64,000 nucleotides of DNA from CAYXUG01 sp964468655 (lineage in GTDB: Bacteria; Fidelibacterota; Marinisomatia; Marinisomatales; CAYXUG01). Below, piece after piece: positions 8,799 to 23,400 of the stretch (positions within the stretch are counted from its first letter, which is position 1; every line of letters starts with the position of its first letter). The notes beneath the pieces are model-generated. The model was not told where the DNA came from and searched no databases. It worked only from the letters and a program-made list of their open reading frames with translations. Position numbers and translations under genes: made by a program. The DNA is taken from positions 1 to 64,000 of the forward strand of contig CAYXUG010000001.1 of NCBI GenBank assembly GCA_964468655.1, read 5' to 3'.

Positions 8799-11700
8799 AT
8801 GAAAAAGGGGAGGACAGAGAATTTAATTCAAAAAGCAAAAAGCAAAAAGCTTTTTTTACGCGCGCACGCACATGCGTTCGTGAAAGCTTTTGGTTTTGCG
8901 ATGATTTTTGTGAGTACCGCATTCTCACAAATGGGTGGTAACAGCTATTTTTATTTCACTGAAACACACGATTACGAGGTAATCGTTCTTAACAGTTCAA
9001 CTTTACACAACGCTCCATTGCAAGAGGGTGATGAAATTGCAGTTTTTGATGGAAACCTTTGCGTTGGTGCGGTAGAATACGATCCGCAAAACCCGCCACT
9101 GCAGCTTCAGGCATGGGCAGATGACCCCTATACGCCTGAACAGGATGGTTTTATTGAGGGGAATCAAATGTCTTTCGTTTACTGGGACGAAAGCGGCCAT
9201 GTTGTGGTTTCGCCTCTAACAACAGATTTTACAGATTATGCAAACTGGGACACATCCGGGCAGTTCAGTCTTGAATCCATAGCGGGTGTTGATTTGAGTA
9301 CCGACCCGAGAATCGATGAAATCCCGGATCAGGCAATTGATGAAGATTTGGGCGCATTTGACTCAATAGATTTAAATGAAAAAGTTAACGATCCCGATAA
9401 TGCGGACAGTGAATTGGCGTGGGAAATTACCGGTAATGTTGACCTGCTGGTTGATTTTGATGAAGGAATCGTAAGTATCAGTGTTCCCTATGAGCATTGG
9501 AATGGGTCAGAATCAATTACCTTCACGGTAACCGACCCTGATGGCGCTTCTGATTCAGAATCAGCTGTTTTTACAGTCAACTCCATTCCGGATCCACCCG
9601 TGGTCAGTGATGTTCAGATTGATCCTTCTCTGCCGGCGATTGATGATGATCTTACACTCAGCTATGAATATTTTGATGGTGACGGAGATCCGCCTGCTGA
9701 TGTATCCATCACATGGTATAAGGACGATGTCATCCAAACAGAATTTGAAGATGAGTTGGTCATTCCGGCGGAAGCAACTCAATGTTGGGAAATCTGGTAT
9801 GCTGTAGTAGTTGTCAGTGATGGAGTTTTTGTATCTGATCCGGTTCAGTCTAATTCAGTTACCATTTGTGCCGCAAATTCTCCGCCGCAATGGGATGATG
9901 AAGTAGGCCCTTTTGACATTCTTGAAGATGGTGAAGAAACAGAATTTGATCTGACTGAGTATGTGACAGATATTGAACAGGCGCCGTCTCAATTGGAATT
10001 TTCCATTCTCAGCAATTCCAGCACAATATACTTGGGAGCAGTAATTAACGGTTCTGAATTAATTCTTACTACGTTGGTTCCAGACTATTTTACCGTTACA
10101 CCCATTCAATTGGAATTGATGGCTGATGATTCATTTGGAGGTACGGACACTGTTGCAGTTGCAGTCAATATTCTTCCTGTGAACGATGCTCCTGTTATCA
10201 TTGATCAACTGGCCATATCTATGGATGAGGACACCTCCTATTTAATCAGCTTAGACGATTTAGTTTATGAAGATATTGATGATACGCCCAGTGAACTGGA
10301 AATTATTTTGTACAATGGCCCCAATTTCACTTTTGAAGGCAGCACCATTACGCCGGGCGCAAACTATCATGGCGAATTAATTGTACCGGCGCAAATCAGC
10401 GATGGCTCTGATTTGAGTAATGTGATAAATCTGCTGATTACAGTTCTTCCTGTCAATGATCCTCCGGTGGTGTATGATATTTCTGCGGAGACCGAAGAGG
10501 ATACACCAATTGAAATTGAATTGGCGGGGTCTGATGTTGACGGTGACACCTACTTTTTTGAAGTCGTTCAAGCTCCGGCTAACGGTTTTTATGCTGACGG
10601 AATTTATACACCGGATCAAAATTATTATGGCAATGACAGTTTCACTTACAAAGCTTATGATGGGCAGGATTATTCCAATACAGCAACCGTTTCAATTACA
10701 GTTAATGCGGTAAATGATACGCCTGTTCTTGCTTCCATCGGCGATCAATCAATTCAGGAGGATGGGCNNNNNNNNNNNNNNNNNNNNNNNNNNNNNNNNN
10801 NNNNNNNNNNNNNNNNNNNNNNNNNNNNNNNNNNNNNNNNNNNNNNNNNNNNNNNNNNNNNNNNNNNTTTATTCCAATGTAGCCACAGTAAGTATCACAA
10901 TTAATGCAGTGAATGATGCGCCAACAATTGCTGATATCCAGAATCAAGAAATTCTAGAAGATGAAGCACTGACATTTGTTATTCAGGCATATGATGTAGA
11001 AGGAGATGCCATTACACTTTCTGCCAATTCCGATGATTCGAATGTGTCAGTTTCAATTCTTGGAACGCAATTAACGGTTTCACCTAACGAAAATTATTTT
11101 GGCGAATCAACAATAACGGTTGAAGCAACAGACGGTTCTCTCACTTCATCCGAGGGTTTTGTGTTAACAATTACTCCTGTCAATGACGCGCCGGTTGTTG
11201 ATGTACAGGATGTCGCCACACTGGAAGATACACCTATTACCATTACTTTCTTGGGAAGCGACCCAGAAGAAAGTATATTGACATTTTCCATCCTTTCAAA
11301 TCCTGAAAATGGAACTTATTATAATGATGTTTATACTCCGAATCAGGACTTCAATGGCATTGACTATATAATGTATAGTGCATTTGATGGTGAATTACAG
11401 TCTGATGCAGCTACCATTACAATAGAAGTTATTTCTGTGAATGATCCCCCAGTAGCTCATGCCGGCGATGATCAATCCGCTATTACGCCATTCCCGTACA
11501 ACCCGGTAGAAATTGATCTTGATGCATCCGGATCTTATGATGTAGATGAAAACATTTCATCATACCAATGGATAGAAGGCGGCAGTATTATTGCAACGGG
11601 TGTTAATCCGTCTGTCTATTTTTCGGTTGGTGAACATTTAGTTACGCTGGTAGTAACAGACGCCGATGGAGACAATGATTCAGATGGTGTTACAATTACC

Positions 11701-14700
11701 ATTGAAAAGCAGGAAAATCAGGCGCCAACTACACAAGATTTTACATTGAACATGAATGAAGATCAGAGCCTTGAAATCTCCATGGTGGGTACAGACCTGG
11801 AAACTCCCAACGAATTATCCTTTTCTATTATTACTCAGCCGGCACACGGTTATCTAGAAGCAGGTCGTGCTATTGCGTTAACAACTTTTAATCCTGACAA
11901 CAATTATTTTGGTGATGATTCATTTGAATATAGTGTCACTGATGCGGGTGATCCTCAAAAGTCTGATACTTCAGTTGTTTCAATTCAGATTAGTAATGTT
12001 AACGACGTGCCAACGATTTCAACAGTTACTGATCTTGAGATGGATGAAAATACATCTATTTCAATTTCGGTTAATATGGATGATTCAGCAGATGGTAATG
12101 AAGCGGCTGTACTCGGCATGGTTGTATCGGCTGGGCCATATCATGGCTCTCTTTCAGGTGACATTTCAGGTGGTGATTTTACATACACACCAAACCCGGA
12201 TTATGAAGGAAATGACTTTATTGCAGTAAAAGCTGTTGAAACTGATGGGGACAATCCATTGACTTCACAGCAAACAACCATTAATATTAACGTTCTGAAA
12301 GTCAATGAGCCGCCTGTTGCTTACGGTGCGACTATCTCAATCTTGGAAGATGGTTCTGTTTCTTCATTTTTGCAGGCGTCTGATGATGAAGGTATCAGCA
12401 ATCTGAGTTATGCTATTGTATCAAGTCCTCAACATGCCGCATCTTTCAGTCTAAGTGATAATCAGGTTTATTATGAGCCCGAAGAAAACTGGGATGATGA
12501 TGACCAATTTTCGTTTATAGTTATTGATGGTGATGGTGCCGAATCCGATCCTGCAACGGTTTTATTTGATATTATACCTGTGAATGATCCCCCAATTGCT
12601 GCATCAGCCACAGTGTCGGCTAATAATCAGAACACAGTCACATTTGATATGGCTGAATATATTGATGATATAGAATTACCGGATGAAGAATTAACGTTAG
12701 ATTTTATTCTTGGCGGAGGCGCCATGGGCGGCTCCGTGACCTATGGAGACCAGGGGACACTCCTTACATACAATCAGAGTGATAATATTTTCAACATTGA
12801 TTATATTCCGTTCCGTGTGAGTGATGGAGTGGATCAAACAACGGTAAAATTGATTACTATTATTGATATATCGGGTGAAAGAAGAACCAATATGTTTGCT
12901 CCTGTTGCATCAGGGGACAGTGTTCAAGTTAACTTCGGCGATACAATTACTGTTGAATTTATCGGTTCTGACATAGTGCCCCCATTTGAAACACTGAATA
13001 TGTCTGTTCTGGAAGGCCCATTCCATGGAGAGTTGAGTAATTTTGAATTCAGTAGTTTTGAAACGCTGGTTACTACCTATACCGGCAATTATTCACCGTC
13101 TAATAATGAGACCGGAGAGGATTCAATTAAATTTGTAATAAATGGGATGGATGGGGCAGATACGGCTCTGATTCATATTACCATTTCAGCCACCTTGTTC
13201 CCGCCTGTGCTGGCAGACGTGGGAGCGGTTGAAATGAATGAGGATGAAACTGAAGTTGTTTCAATGCAGTACGGCGACTCAGATACAGATCCATCTGGAT
13301 TAACATGGGGTGTGAATTCAGTTCCGGAAATTGAAGGATTAAGTCTTTCAGTTTCAAACGTAACTGGCTCTACCGCAGATCTGACGATTATGCCGCCTGA
13401 CGATTTTCATGGTACTACAGTTATATATGTAACCGTTACAGATTCAGATGATCAATCTGATGATACGCAATTTCAATTGACAGTCGTCAATGTGAATGAT
13501 GCTCCTGAGATTGCATCTATTTCTGATAATTCAACTGATGAGGACAACGCCTTAGCCATTGCTGTTTCTGCAAGCGATATTGATGGTGATGAACTGCAAT
13601 ATTCAGCAGTCAGCGATCCTGCTGGCGCGTTATCTTCTCTTTCTTTTTCAGGATATCAATTGTCAGTGGTTCCGGCAACCAATTTTAATGGAAGTACAGT
13701 CATCACTGTTACTGCGACAGATGGAAACCTTAGTGATACTGAATCATTTACTCTAACTATTAATCCGGTTAATGATGCACCGTTACTTTCATCAGTTAAT
13801 GATGTTACCCTGGATGAGGATGGCCAAACATCAATTAGTGTTACTCCCCAGGATGTGGATGGTGATGAATTGACCGTGGCATTATTTACAGAAAATAGTG
13901 ATTTATTCCCGGGTGGGACTATTTCAATCAGCCCAAATCCGGCAGATGGGGGCACAGAAGTTACGGTAACCTTAACTCCTGCTGAAAACGGCAACGGAAC
14001 TGCAAGTTTCGTTATGTCTGTGACAGATGGTGAATATTCTGCCTCTCGTGAATTTACGGTGACAGTAACACCTCAGCCCGACCCGCCTGTCGCAGCTATT
14101 GTTGGGGGGCCTTATTCAGCGCAGGCAGACGAAACGTATACTGCTGAAATAACACTCGATGCATCCGGCTCCTCAGACATTGATGGTTACATTACAGCGT
14201 ATCAATGGTCAACTACCGCAGAAGGTGTTAATATTTCAAACAGTGTAAATCCGGCCGTTGCATTTCCCGAAGGTTCTTACACATTATACCTTACAGTTGT
14301 AGATGATGACGGTGAAACAGATTCAGATACCACGACTGTTACCATTGAAGAATATAATGATCCGCCTGTTGTACTGGCATCAGTTCAGGATGTAACAGTT
14401 GATGAAGATGCTTCCGGTGAAACCGTCGCAGACTTGGATGACGTGTTCCAGGATGTTGACAATGAACTTGTATACAGCTATACCAATGATAATTCTGCAC
14501 TGGTCAGCGTAACCGTTGATGATGACAATGTTATACAATTATCTTTCACTGCCAATGGAAGCGGTACTGCAAATCTTTCATTTACAGCCACAGAAGACAG
14601 TGGCGAGAACTCAGTTACTGAAGATGTGGTTGTTCAAGTCAATGCTATAAATGATCCGCCGGTTATTGTTCGCCAGGCAGCTGATATAACAATCAATGAA

Positions 14701-17194
14701 GATGCATCTGTTACCCTGAGTTTATCTGACCTTATTGTGGAAGATGTTGATAATAATGAAAACGAGTATCTTTTACAGCTATTCACTGGTTCAAATTATA
14801 TCCTCAATGGTTCGGGATATACTGTATACCCGTCAGAAAATTATAATGGAACATTAACTATCACCGCAATTGTGAGTGATGGCACTGATCTCAGTAATGA
14901 GTTCGATATTATCATTACTTTATTACCTGTGAATGATGCGCCTGTTTTATCGGGGATTGGCAATCAAATAATTAATGAAGATGAAGCATTGAATATGACT
15001 GTTACCGCAACAGATGTAGAATCCAGCAGTCTTAATTATAACGTATCCGTTAATGGAAGTGCTGATGTTTCTATCGATAATAGTGGAAATTTAACCGCGA
15101 CTCCTGCTTATAATTTCTCTGGCCCAGTATCAGTGACCGTGACTGTGTCAGATGGTGAGTTGGAAGACAGTGAAACATTCACCTNNNNNNNNNNNNNNNN
15201 NNNNNNNNNNNNNNNNNNNNNNNNNNNNNNNNNNNNNNNNNNNNNNNNNNNNNNNNNNNNNNNNNNNNNNNNNNNNNNNNNNNNAGTTGTACTCAGCTAA
15301 ATCAACAGTAACCATTACCATTAATGCGGTGAACGATGCACCAATAGTTGTTGATGATAACTATCAGGTAAGTGAAGATGGAGTCCTTAATATTCCATCT
15401 CCAGGGATTTTAGCAAACGATATTGATCTTGAGGATGACAGTTTATTTGTCACTTTGGTTTCTGTTCCAGCAAATGGTACAGTTGAATTGAACGATGACG
15501 GATCATTCACCTATGCTGCATTTGCCAATTACTTTGGTACTGATTCTTTTACATACACAGCATTTGATACCGGTGGCGCTCAATCTGAAGAAGGAATAGT
15601 AAATCTGACAGTAACCCCGGTTAACGATCCCCCAGATTTTCTGTATCCGCCGGTTGAATCAGCGGTAGTTGGTGATGAATATCAATTTATTGCTGCTACG
15701 GTAGAACTTGATGGTGATGAAATTCAATTTTCAGCGAATGGTCTTCCTGATTTTCTAAGTGTTTCAGTAATTAATGCAGGAGAACCCGGAGATTCGTTTG
15801 ATCCTGATACCATCAGCTATCTTATTTCAGGTATACCTACTTCAGAGGAGGATGCGGGAACTTATGAAATCTCTCTATTCTTTGATGAATATGATAATGA
15901 AGGCAATTTTATCGGTTATGCACAGTTGGATTATATTTTAATAGTCAAGCTGAGATATGAATACACATTAAAAGAAGGTTGGGATTGGCGGTCATTCCCG
16001 GTTGCTTCCGAAGGTGAAGATGGATTAACATTTTTCGACAGTGTCCTGGACAGTTTAACCGCTGTGCTTGCCTATCCCGACGACGCCTTGTATGAAACAC
16101 CGGATGGATGGAACAATGCCATTGAATCCATCGACAGACACCTTGGGTATATGGTAAAGATGGAGAACAGTGAACAATTAATCACTGAAGGTTTTAAGCT
16201 TTCGGAGTCTGATCCAATGAATCTGAATAACACCTGGAATTGGATTGGTTATTATGGTTCTGAAGGTCTGACTGCATTTGACGCATTCAGTAGCATTCTT
16301 GATGAACTTGTCATTGTTGAATCAAGAACGGGAGCGCTTGTGGAAATTCCGGACGGCTCAGGAGGTTCCGTGTGGCTTGATGGAATTGGAGAATTGGAAT
16401 ATACAGAGGGTTATATTGCGAAACTGACATCCGCAGTTGAGGGATTTACATGGACTCAAGGATCTTCGTCACCCCAACAGGATGGTGGTGATTATATCAC
16501 GATTTCAACGACCCGCTCTTTAACGAGCCCGGAGTATTTCAAATTCACAGAAACAATGGAATATGAGCTCATAACCATAAAAGTGGTGGGGGAAGGCCTT
16601 GAAGGAGGTGCAGAAATAGCAGCATTCAGCGGTGGCGTTTGTGTCGGCGCTGTGGTTTATTCACCTGATGGCAACGGCTACTTTCAGCTTGTTGCTTGGG
16701 AAGATGATCCATACACCACAGAAGTGGATGGGTTTGTTGATGGTGAACAAATCACATTAAAATTATGGACAAGTCAGACCGAACTGGAACTGACTAATAT
16801 AGAGTGGATTGAGTTCAATGAATGGAATACCACGGGGCATTTCGCATCCAACAGTATTTCAGGAACTGTTTTGGAACTTGATGCTCTTGGGTTGGAAATT
16901 TTTGGATTACCGGAAGAAATGGCACTGCATGCCAATTTCCCCAATCCGTTTAATCCGACGACAACAATTCGCTTTGACCTGACAGCAGATTCCCATGTTT
17001 CTCTGGCGGTATATGACATTTTGGGCAGAGAAGTTAAAATGCTTATCAATAGAACCATTACCGGCGGTTATCATCAGATCGTTTGGAATGGACGTGATAA
17101 CAGCTATAATGCAGTGCCTTCAGGTGTTTATATGTACCGCTTTATAGTGGATGGTAAAGTAATAAATACTAAAAAGATGATGATTATTAAATAA
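8799..17194 (+). CDS. Giant T9SS-secreted cadherin-repeat protein with two assembly gaps
   Basis: One gene broken only by two 100-N gaps: the frame changes at each gap in a way that fits missing sequence of a multiple of three. A hydrophobic signal segment (AFGFAMIFVSTAFSQ) lies about 30 residues in, so the start is uncertain; the same frame also has a GTG at 8880 and an ATG at 8901. Then come a DGDEIAVFDG module (8939-9300), a long series of cadherin-like/Ig-like repeats with VNDAP or VNDPP ends, PKD-like domains near 11455-11705 and 14090-14345, a WDWRSFPV module (15955-16440), a second DGDEIA-type module (16530-16870) and a type A sorting domain (16910-17194, NFPNPFNPTTTIRFDL). Probably a long extracellular filament-like adhesin. 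Domain order resembles the next gene closely, indicating old tandem duplication. Confidence 0.8.
8830..8850 (+). repeat. Heptanucleotide repeat (AAAAAGC)x3 near a start codon
   Basis: Three perfect AAAAAGC units run directly into a T7 tract, inside the first 20 codons of the giant gene and before its signal peptide. A change of one unit would shift the frame, so slipped-strand variation of export is possible. Confidence 0.6.
10768..10867. other. Assembly gap (100 N)
   Basis: Exactly 100 N inside a cadherin-like repeat array. The flanks (ending QSIQEDG, resuming YSNVATVSI) leave most of at least one repeat missing. True length is unknown but should be a multiple of three to keep the frame. 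Confidence 0.95.
15185..15284. other. Assembly gap (100 N)
   Basis: Exactly 100 N between ...SDGELEDSETFT and LYSAKSTVTITINAVNDAP, again inside the repeat array. Reading resumes in a different frame, consistent with an unknown gap length divisible by three. Confidence 0.95.
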
Positions 17195-17225
17195 GTACAT
17201 ATTTAAACTAATTCGTGTTTATTTT

Positions 17226-17265
17226 GGGGAGGCTTAAGAAGAACGAGTCTCCCCGATGTGTTTTT
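17226..17265 (+). terminator. Probable Rho-independent terminator
   Basis: GGGGAGGCT (17226-17234) pairs with AGTCTCCCC (17246-17254) with one G-T wobble. Five T follow after six bases (17261-17265). It lies 31 bp after the stop of the second giant gene. Confidence 0.6.
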
Positions 17266-17291
17266 ATAAGAGAAAAATGAGAAAAATATGA

Positions 17292-17307
17292 CGTGATGAT
17301 GATCAAA
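17292..17307. promoter_or_regulatory. Weak CRP/FNR-like half-conserved site
   Basis: CGTGA-TGATGA-TCAAA keeps part of the dyad seen at 459-476 and 8727-8744. Read as an FNR-type site it is GTGAT-GATG-ATCAA, one base from TTGAT-N4-ATCAA. It is 124 bp before the third giant gene. On its own it would not be convincing. Confidence 0.25.
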
Positions 17308-17430
17308 GGATTTTCAATTTATTTATCCTAAATTCAGTAATGAACACGGAAATTAGGGGTTATTTTGCCCCGAGGAGTTTGTATATTTTTATTTATACTA
17401 TAACTGTTTTATTTAACGGACAGTAAATAA

Positions 17431-20400
17431 ATGCTAAAGAACATAATGAGTATAGTATGCCGATGTGTCATAACAGTGGTCATTATTGTCAGCACTGTTG
17501 TCGGACAGGACTATCCATTTTTTACGGTTAATGATACAACACGACTTAATGATACAATATTTTTAGACCATTTTAGTTATGTACAGACAAATTGGAATCA
17601 TTTTATTGCTCTCGGTAATATAACACTAAGAGGAGGTCCATTAACAAGTGAGGAAGACTTCATAGATATCAATGCAAATAGCCAATGGGATTGGGATGAT
17701 ATTAATGAAAATGGTATTTGTGATGAGGGAGAGTGTGAGGATTTTACTGATTTTAACAATAATGGTATTCTAGATAATGCAGATGAAATTGGCATTTTTT
17801 GCGCATGGGAAGATACTATTACTGAAGAACCCTCAGATTCACTATTTTGTGTTGGTGCTGACTATTTTGACAGTTCTAATCCACCTTGGTCTAATATAAG
17901 AGCGTGGAAGGATGATGATGCACCCGACTCTCCTGAACAGGATGGATATATTCAGGGATATCCAATTAATTACAGGTATTGGGATGCCAGTTTAGAAACA
18001 GAAATGGAAATTGATTTAAATGAAGTAAGTTATGTAGAATTTGGATTTTGGGATACGACAGGAAATTTTGGGCCTTCGAATTCTTTTTCAGGGATCAACA
18101 TGAAAGTAGATTCTCCTCAATATTATCAATACACCGAAACACACGATAATCCGCATCTTTTTATATTGAACGAACCTTTAGAGCAGGGGACTGAATTAGG
18201 TCTATATACGCAGGATTCTTTATGTGTTGGCGGTACAATATTAACTGGGGAATACGGTCAGATGTTTTACGCATGGAATGATGATCCTGACACCCCTGAA
18301 CTGGATGGATTTGTGGATGGAGATACCGTTGTATTGTATTTAAACCGTGATGGCGAGGAATCAGGGCCATTAAATATAGAATTTGTTGAATATTCAGTAG
18401 TTGTTGATGGTGAAACAGTAGAATGGAATACTTCCGGACTGTTTCAGGAAGAAACAATTTCAGGAATCCGTCTAACAAGTCCGTCAATTTCAACAATCCC
18501 GGTGGAACCGATTCTGGAAGATGTCGGGTCTTTTGAACCCTTCAATTTAAATGATTTTGTTACTGATCCTGATGATGATATCACCGAATTAACATGGTCA
18601 TTTTCCTACTTGGATACCATATTAGATGTGAACATTGATAATGATAATATAGTCACTGTCGATGTTCTTATTGATGACTGGTTTGGTTCTGAAATTGTAA
18701 CGTTTACCGCCGAAGACCCGAGTGGTGGTACAGGCAGTCGGGATGTAACATTTACTGTAATACCTGTGAACGATTCGCTGTTTGTTGAAAATCCAATTGA
18801 TGATGTAACCATTAATGAGGATGAATTGGATTCCTTATTCCTGGTGGATTTAGATGATGTATTTGAAGATGTTGATGACTCAACGTTTACGTTTGAGTGG
18901 ACGAGTGAGGATACGGGTCTTTTAACAGCTTTTATTAATGAAGATAATGAAGTCACTCTCTTTATTGTGCCAGATTCCTTTGGTGTTTCTTTATTAATGT
19001 TCTTTGCGTCTGATACTGAATATACAGCAGTAGATTCAGTCTTGATCACTGTTAATCCTGTGAACGACGCACCCGTTGCAGGAGATGTTTTTGCAGAAGT
19101 TGATGAAGACAGTTCTATAATGATTCCATTGTCAGTTTCCGATATAGATAGCGACGAATTGACTTTTGTTATCATAGAAATACCCGAGAATGGAACGGTT
19201 AATTTTGTGGGATCTGACAGTGCCAATTATGAACCAAATACCAACTTTAATGGGTCTGATATTTTTACATTTAAGGTCTATGATGGGGGTCTTTATTCTG
19301 AAGAAGCAACCGTAACAGTTACCATTCACCCCGTCAATGATTCACCCTTAGCTTTAGATGATGCCTATGGGACATCTGACACACTTGATACGCAGGAGGA
19401 AGGTTTGCCCGGTGTTTTGGCAAATGATTCTGATATTGACAGCGAATTTCTTATAGCGCAAATCATTGAGGGGCCAGATTCTGGTACGGTCGATTTAGAG
19501 CCGAATGGCTCATTTACCTATATTCCAAATGCCGGTTTTTCGGGTACCGATTCTTTTTCATATGCTGCTGTAGACGAAGACAATGCACAGTCAGATCCGG
19601 CAACTGTTCAAATAACAGTTTCAGAGATAGTAATAGGCGCACCAATTGTTGAACCGGATTTCTATGCTACAAATGAGGATGAGCCGTTAAGCATTCTCAG
19701 TTATGATTATGGTGTCCTAGCCAATGATTCTGATACCAGTGGCGTTGATACGTTAAGTGCACAGCTATATCAGACTACATCAAATGGAAATCTAACATTT
19801 AATTCAGATGGAACTTTCTCATATACTCCCAACACAAATTATTTTGGTGCAGATACTTTTTATTATCAGGCATTTAATGGTTTTTTATATTCTGGCCCTG
19901 CTGTAGTAACCCTAACTATTAATCCCGTTAATGACGCTCCGATTGCGACAGGTTTTTTCGTTGAAACTGAGGAGAATATTTCTGTCATATTAGATTTTGC
20001 TGGAAATGTTACTGATCCAGAAACGCCAAGTGATTCATTGGAGTATCAGATTTTAGTTTTACCTATACATGGAAATATGGTTGATAATGTATATTTCCCA
20101 GATACAAGTTTTTATGGCGAAGACAGTTTAACTTATGTAGCTATCGATGATGAATTACTGCAGTCAGAACCGGCAACAGTACATATAATAGTGGAACAGA
20201 TCATCATTGTACCGATTGCAAATGCTGGTATTGATATTCAGGAAAGTGTGTCTTTTCCCTATGATCCAATTTTAATCACATTGGATGGCTCACAATCAAC
20301 AGATGAAGATGGATACATTGTATCCTATAAATGGTATGAAATATTGGATACTGAAGAAAAAGTACAAATAGGGTCTGGTGGGAATCCTTCAATCTATTTT

Positions 20401-23400
20401 TCGTATGGTGATCATTTTGTTGAACTTAAAGTAACCGATGATGAAGATGCAGATGGAATAGACACTGTTTTGGTTGCTGTAATTCCTGATCCCAACCAGC
20501 CCCCGGTGGCGGAAGACATTGAAACCACTATTGATGAAGATGAAAATATTTCAATTACGTTAACAGGGTCAGATTTTGAAACACCCAATGATTTAAGTTT
20601 TTATATTGTAGATGAACCCCTCCACGGATCCCTGTCAGAAAGCAGAGCATTGAAGGTATTCACTTATCTTCCGGATGAAAATTATTTTGGAATAGATTCC
20701 TTTACCTATGCTGTGACAGAAGAAAACGAAATAGGAGGCATGAGCATTGAATCCGACACAGCAACTGTAACCATTACAATTAATCCTATTAACGATGTGC
20801 CTGTACTAATATTTGATACTTTGCAAAATTCTCTGGATGAAAATACATTCATTGATATTTCTTTTAATATGACTGATGGCGATGATGGGATCTATGCATC
20901 ACCATTGGAATTTGTGGTAGTTAATGAACCGCTTTATGGGCAGGTAACCATTGATACAACAGGGTCAGAATTAACCTATACGCCTTACCAAAATTATTTT
21001 GGGAATGATAACTGTGTAGTGAAAACAGTAGAAACAACTGGTGATAGTCTGAGTTCAGTTCCGGTGCAGCTGAGCTTTACGGTGATTAATGTTAATGACC
21101 CGCCCGTAGCTTATGGGTATTCATATACATTGCCTGAAGATAGTGAAACATTTTCATTTATTTTGCAGGCATCGGATGATCAGGATATTTCTGAATTGAC
21201 ATATAATGTTTTTTCCCCTCCGAACTTTGGTACATTTGTTTCCGATGGAAGTAATCAGGCGGAATACACACCAAATCTGAATTTTGATGGTGTAGACGCT
21301 CTTGTCTTCAATGTAAGGGACAATCTTGGTGTATTTTCTGATTCTGCGGTAGTTACCTTAACCATAATACCAGAAAATGATGCGCCTGAACTTATTGGTG
21401 AGATTGCGGATACTACTGTCCTTGAAAGTTCAGAAAATATAGTTATCAATTTGGCGGATGTATTTTATGATGTGGAGAATGGAAGTGAACTCACCTACTC
21501 TGTTAGCGAAAATGTAAATGGGTTAACTGTAAATGTCACTGATTCGATTTTAACTCTTTCTTTTGCAGAGGGAGTTTCCGATTCAGGGACGGTGGACATC
21601 ACTGCCAGTGATAATATCAGCCGTGATGTTGTCAGTACATCCTTCAATGTAGAAATTATCTCGGTAAATGACCCACCTGTAGTGGAACTCATTTCACCGG
21701 AATTGGATGAGGATACTGAACTGGAGATAGTGCTTGTCGCCTCAGATCCGGAAGGAGACAGTCTTATATATTCAATAATCCAGGCACCTGTAAATGGGTC
21801 TTTATCCCCTGTGGCCAATAATTCCTATTTGTTTTTGCCAAATTCTGACTTTTTTGGAAGTGATTCTTTCAATTACCGTGTAAGTGATGGTGAAAATCAA
21901 ATAGATAAAACAGCACAGTTACTGATTAATGCCGTAAATGATTTACCGAATTTCATAACTGAGAATCTCCCCGATGCTTTGGAGAATAGTGCTTATGAAA
22001 CAGTAATACAAGTAGATGATATTGATAATAGCCAAGAAGAACTTGGCCTTTCTATCATATCAGGCCCCGCATGGCTGGGATTGGAAGAGCTTGTTTTGAG
22101 TGGAACTCCCGGTGGCAATGATGCCGGGATCTTTGATGTCACACTTGAACTGTCTGATGGTCTGGGATCTGTTTCCCTCACAGCAAGCTTAATTGTGGTT
22201 AATTCAAATACCCCCCCAATTGTTGAAAATTTAAATATCAATGTTGAGGAAGATAATCTTGTAGAATTTTCTCTTTACGCAAGCGATCCGGAAGGCGAAG
22301 AAATTAGTTTTAATGTTTCTTCTCCGGGGAATGGTGTATTATCAGGTACTGCACCAAATCTTATTTATACCCCCAATCTTAATTTCTTTGGTGTTGATTT
22401 ATTTACATACACTGCTTCAGATGGGGACTTAGAATCTGATACGGCAACCGTGATAATACAAGTATTGGGAATCAATGATAATCCTGTAGCCGGTGATTTA
22501 ACATTTGAGGTTGATCAATCTCCCTTTCAAGTAGATTTCAGCTCTGTTGTTTCTGATCCGGACGGCGATATATTAGCTATTATTACGGTTCCGCCATCTT
22601 CGGGTGATACCTTAAGTACAATCTTTGGCGGTTCTTTGATACCTGCAGGTGATCTTATATATGATTACATTCCTCCCGGATCAACTCCAGATGCAGACTT
22701 TATGCTGTACAAAGCAACAGATGGAATATCTGAGACTGGACTGTACATAGCAACATTTAATCTTTTCGGAAGATCATGGTCACGATTCATACCGCCATCT
22801 GCTTTTGATGATCATATCAATATGGCAGAGGATGAAATAAAGGAAATCACCTTTGTTGGTTTTGATGTTTCTAACAATTTTCCTTTAGATGGAACAGAGT
22901 CTGTAACGATTACACAAGCACCTGTAAATGGCAGTTTGGGGGCTATAGTATTCTCTGAAGCTTCCACAATCCAATTGGCTCAATGGAATGTTGAGTATAT
23001 ACCGCAACTGAATTATTTTGGTACGGATACTATTCGCTTCACTGTCACCAACCCCAATAATGAGAGTGGTCCTTCTGCAGAAGCAGTTATTTCCATTGCA
23101 ATAAATTCAGTTAACGACCTTCCTCAAATGGATACAATATCTGATGTTGCAATTAATGAAGATAACTCAGTAGAAATTAATTTTACTGCCGCCGATCCTG
23201 ATAATGTACTTGAGTCTGCCATTACTTCTTCCAATGAACATTTAGAAGTTTCAGTAATAAATGATTCCACAATAAGCATAACACCGGAATTAGATTATAA
23301 CGGTTCCGGTACCATTAATATTACTGCGACGGAAATTGGCGGAGAAGGATTAAGCACATCTCAACTGTTTACTGTTGATATATTACCGGTAAACGATGCA

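Noticed and set aside
10714..15300. Apparent separate genes starting at 10714 and 15152
   Set aside because: They start only because the frame shifts across 100-N gaps; repeat structure and frame arithmetic show they are parts of the gene at 8799-17194.
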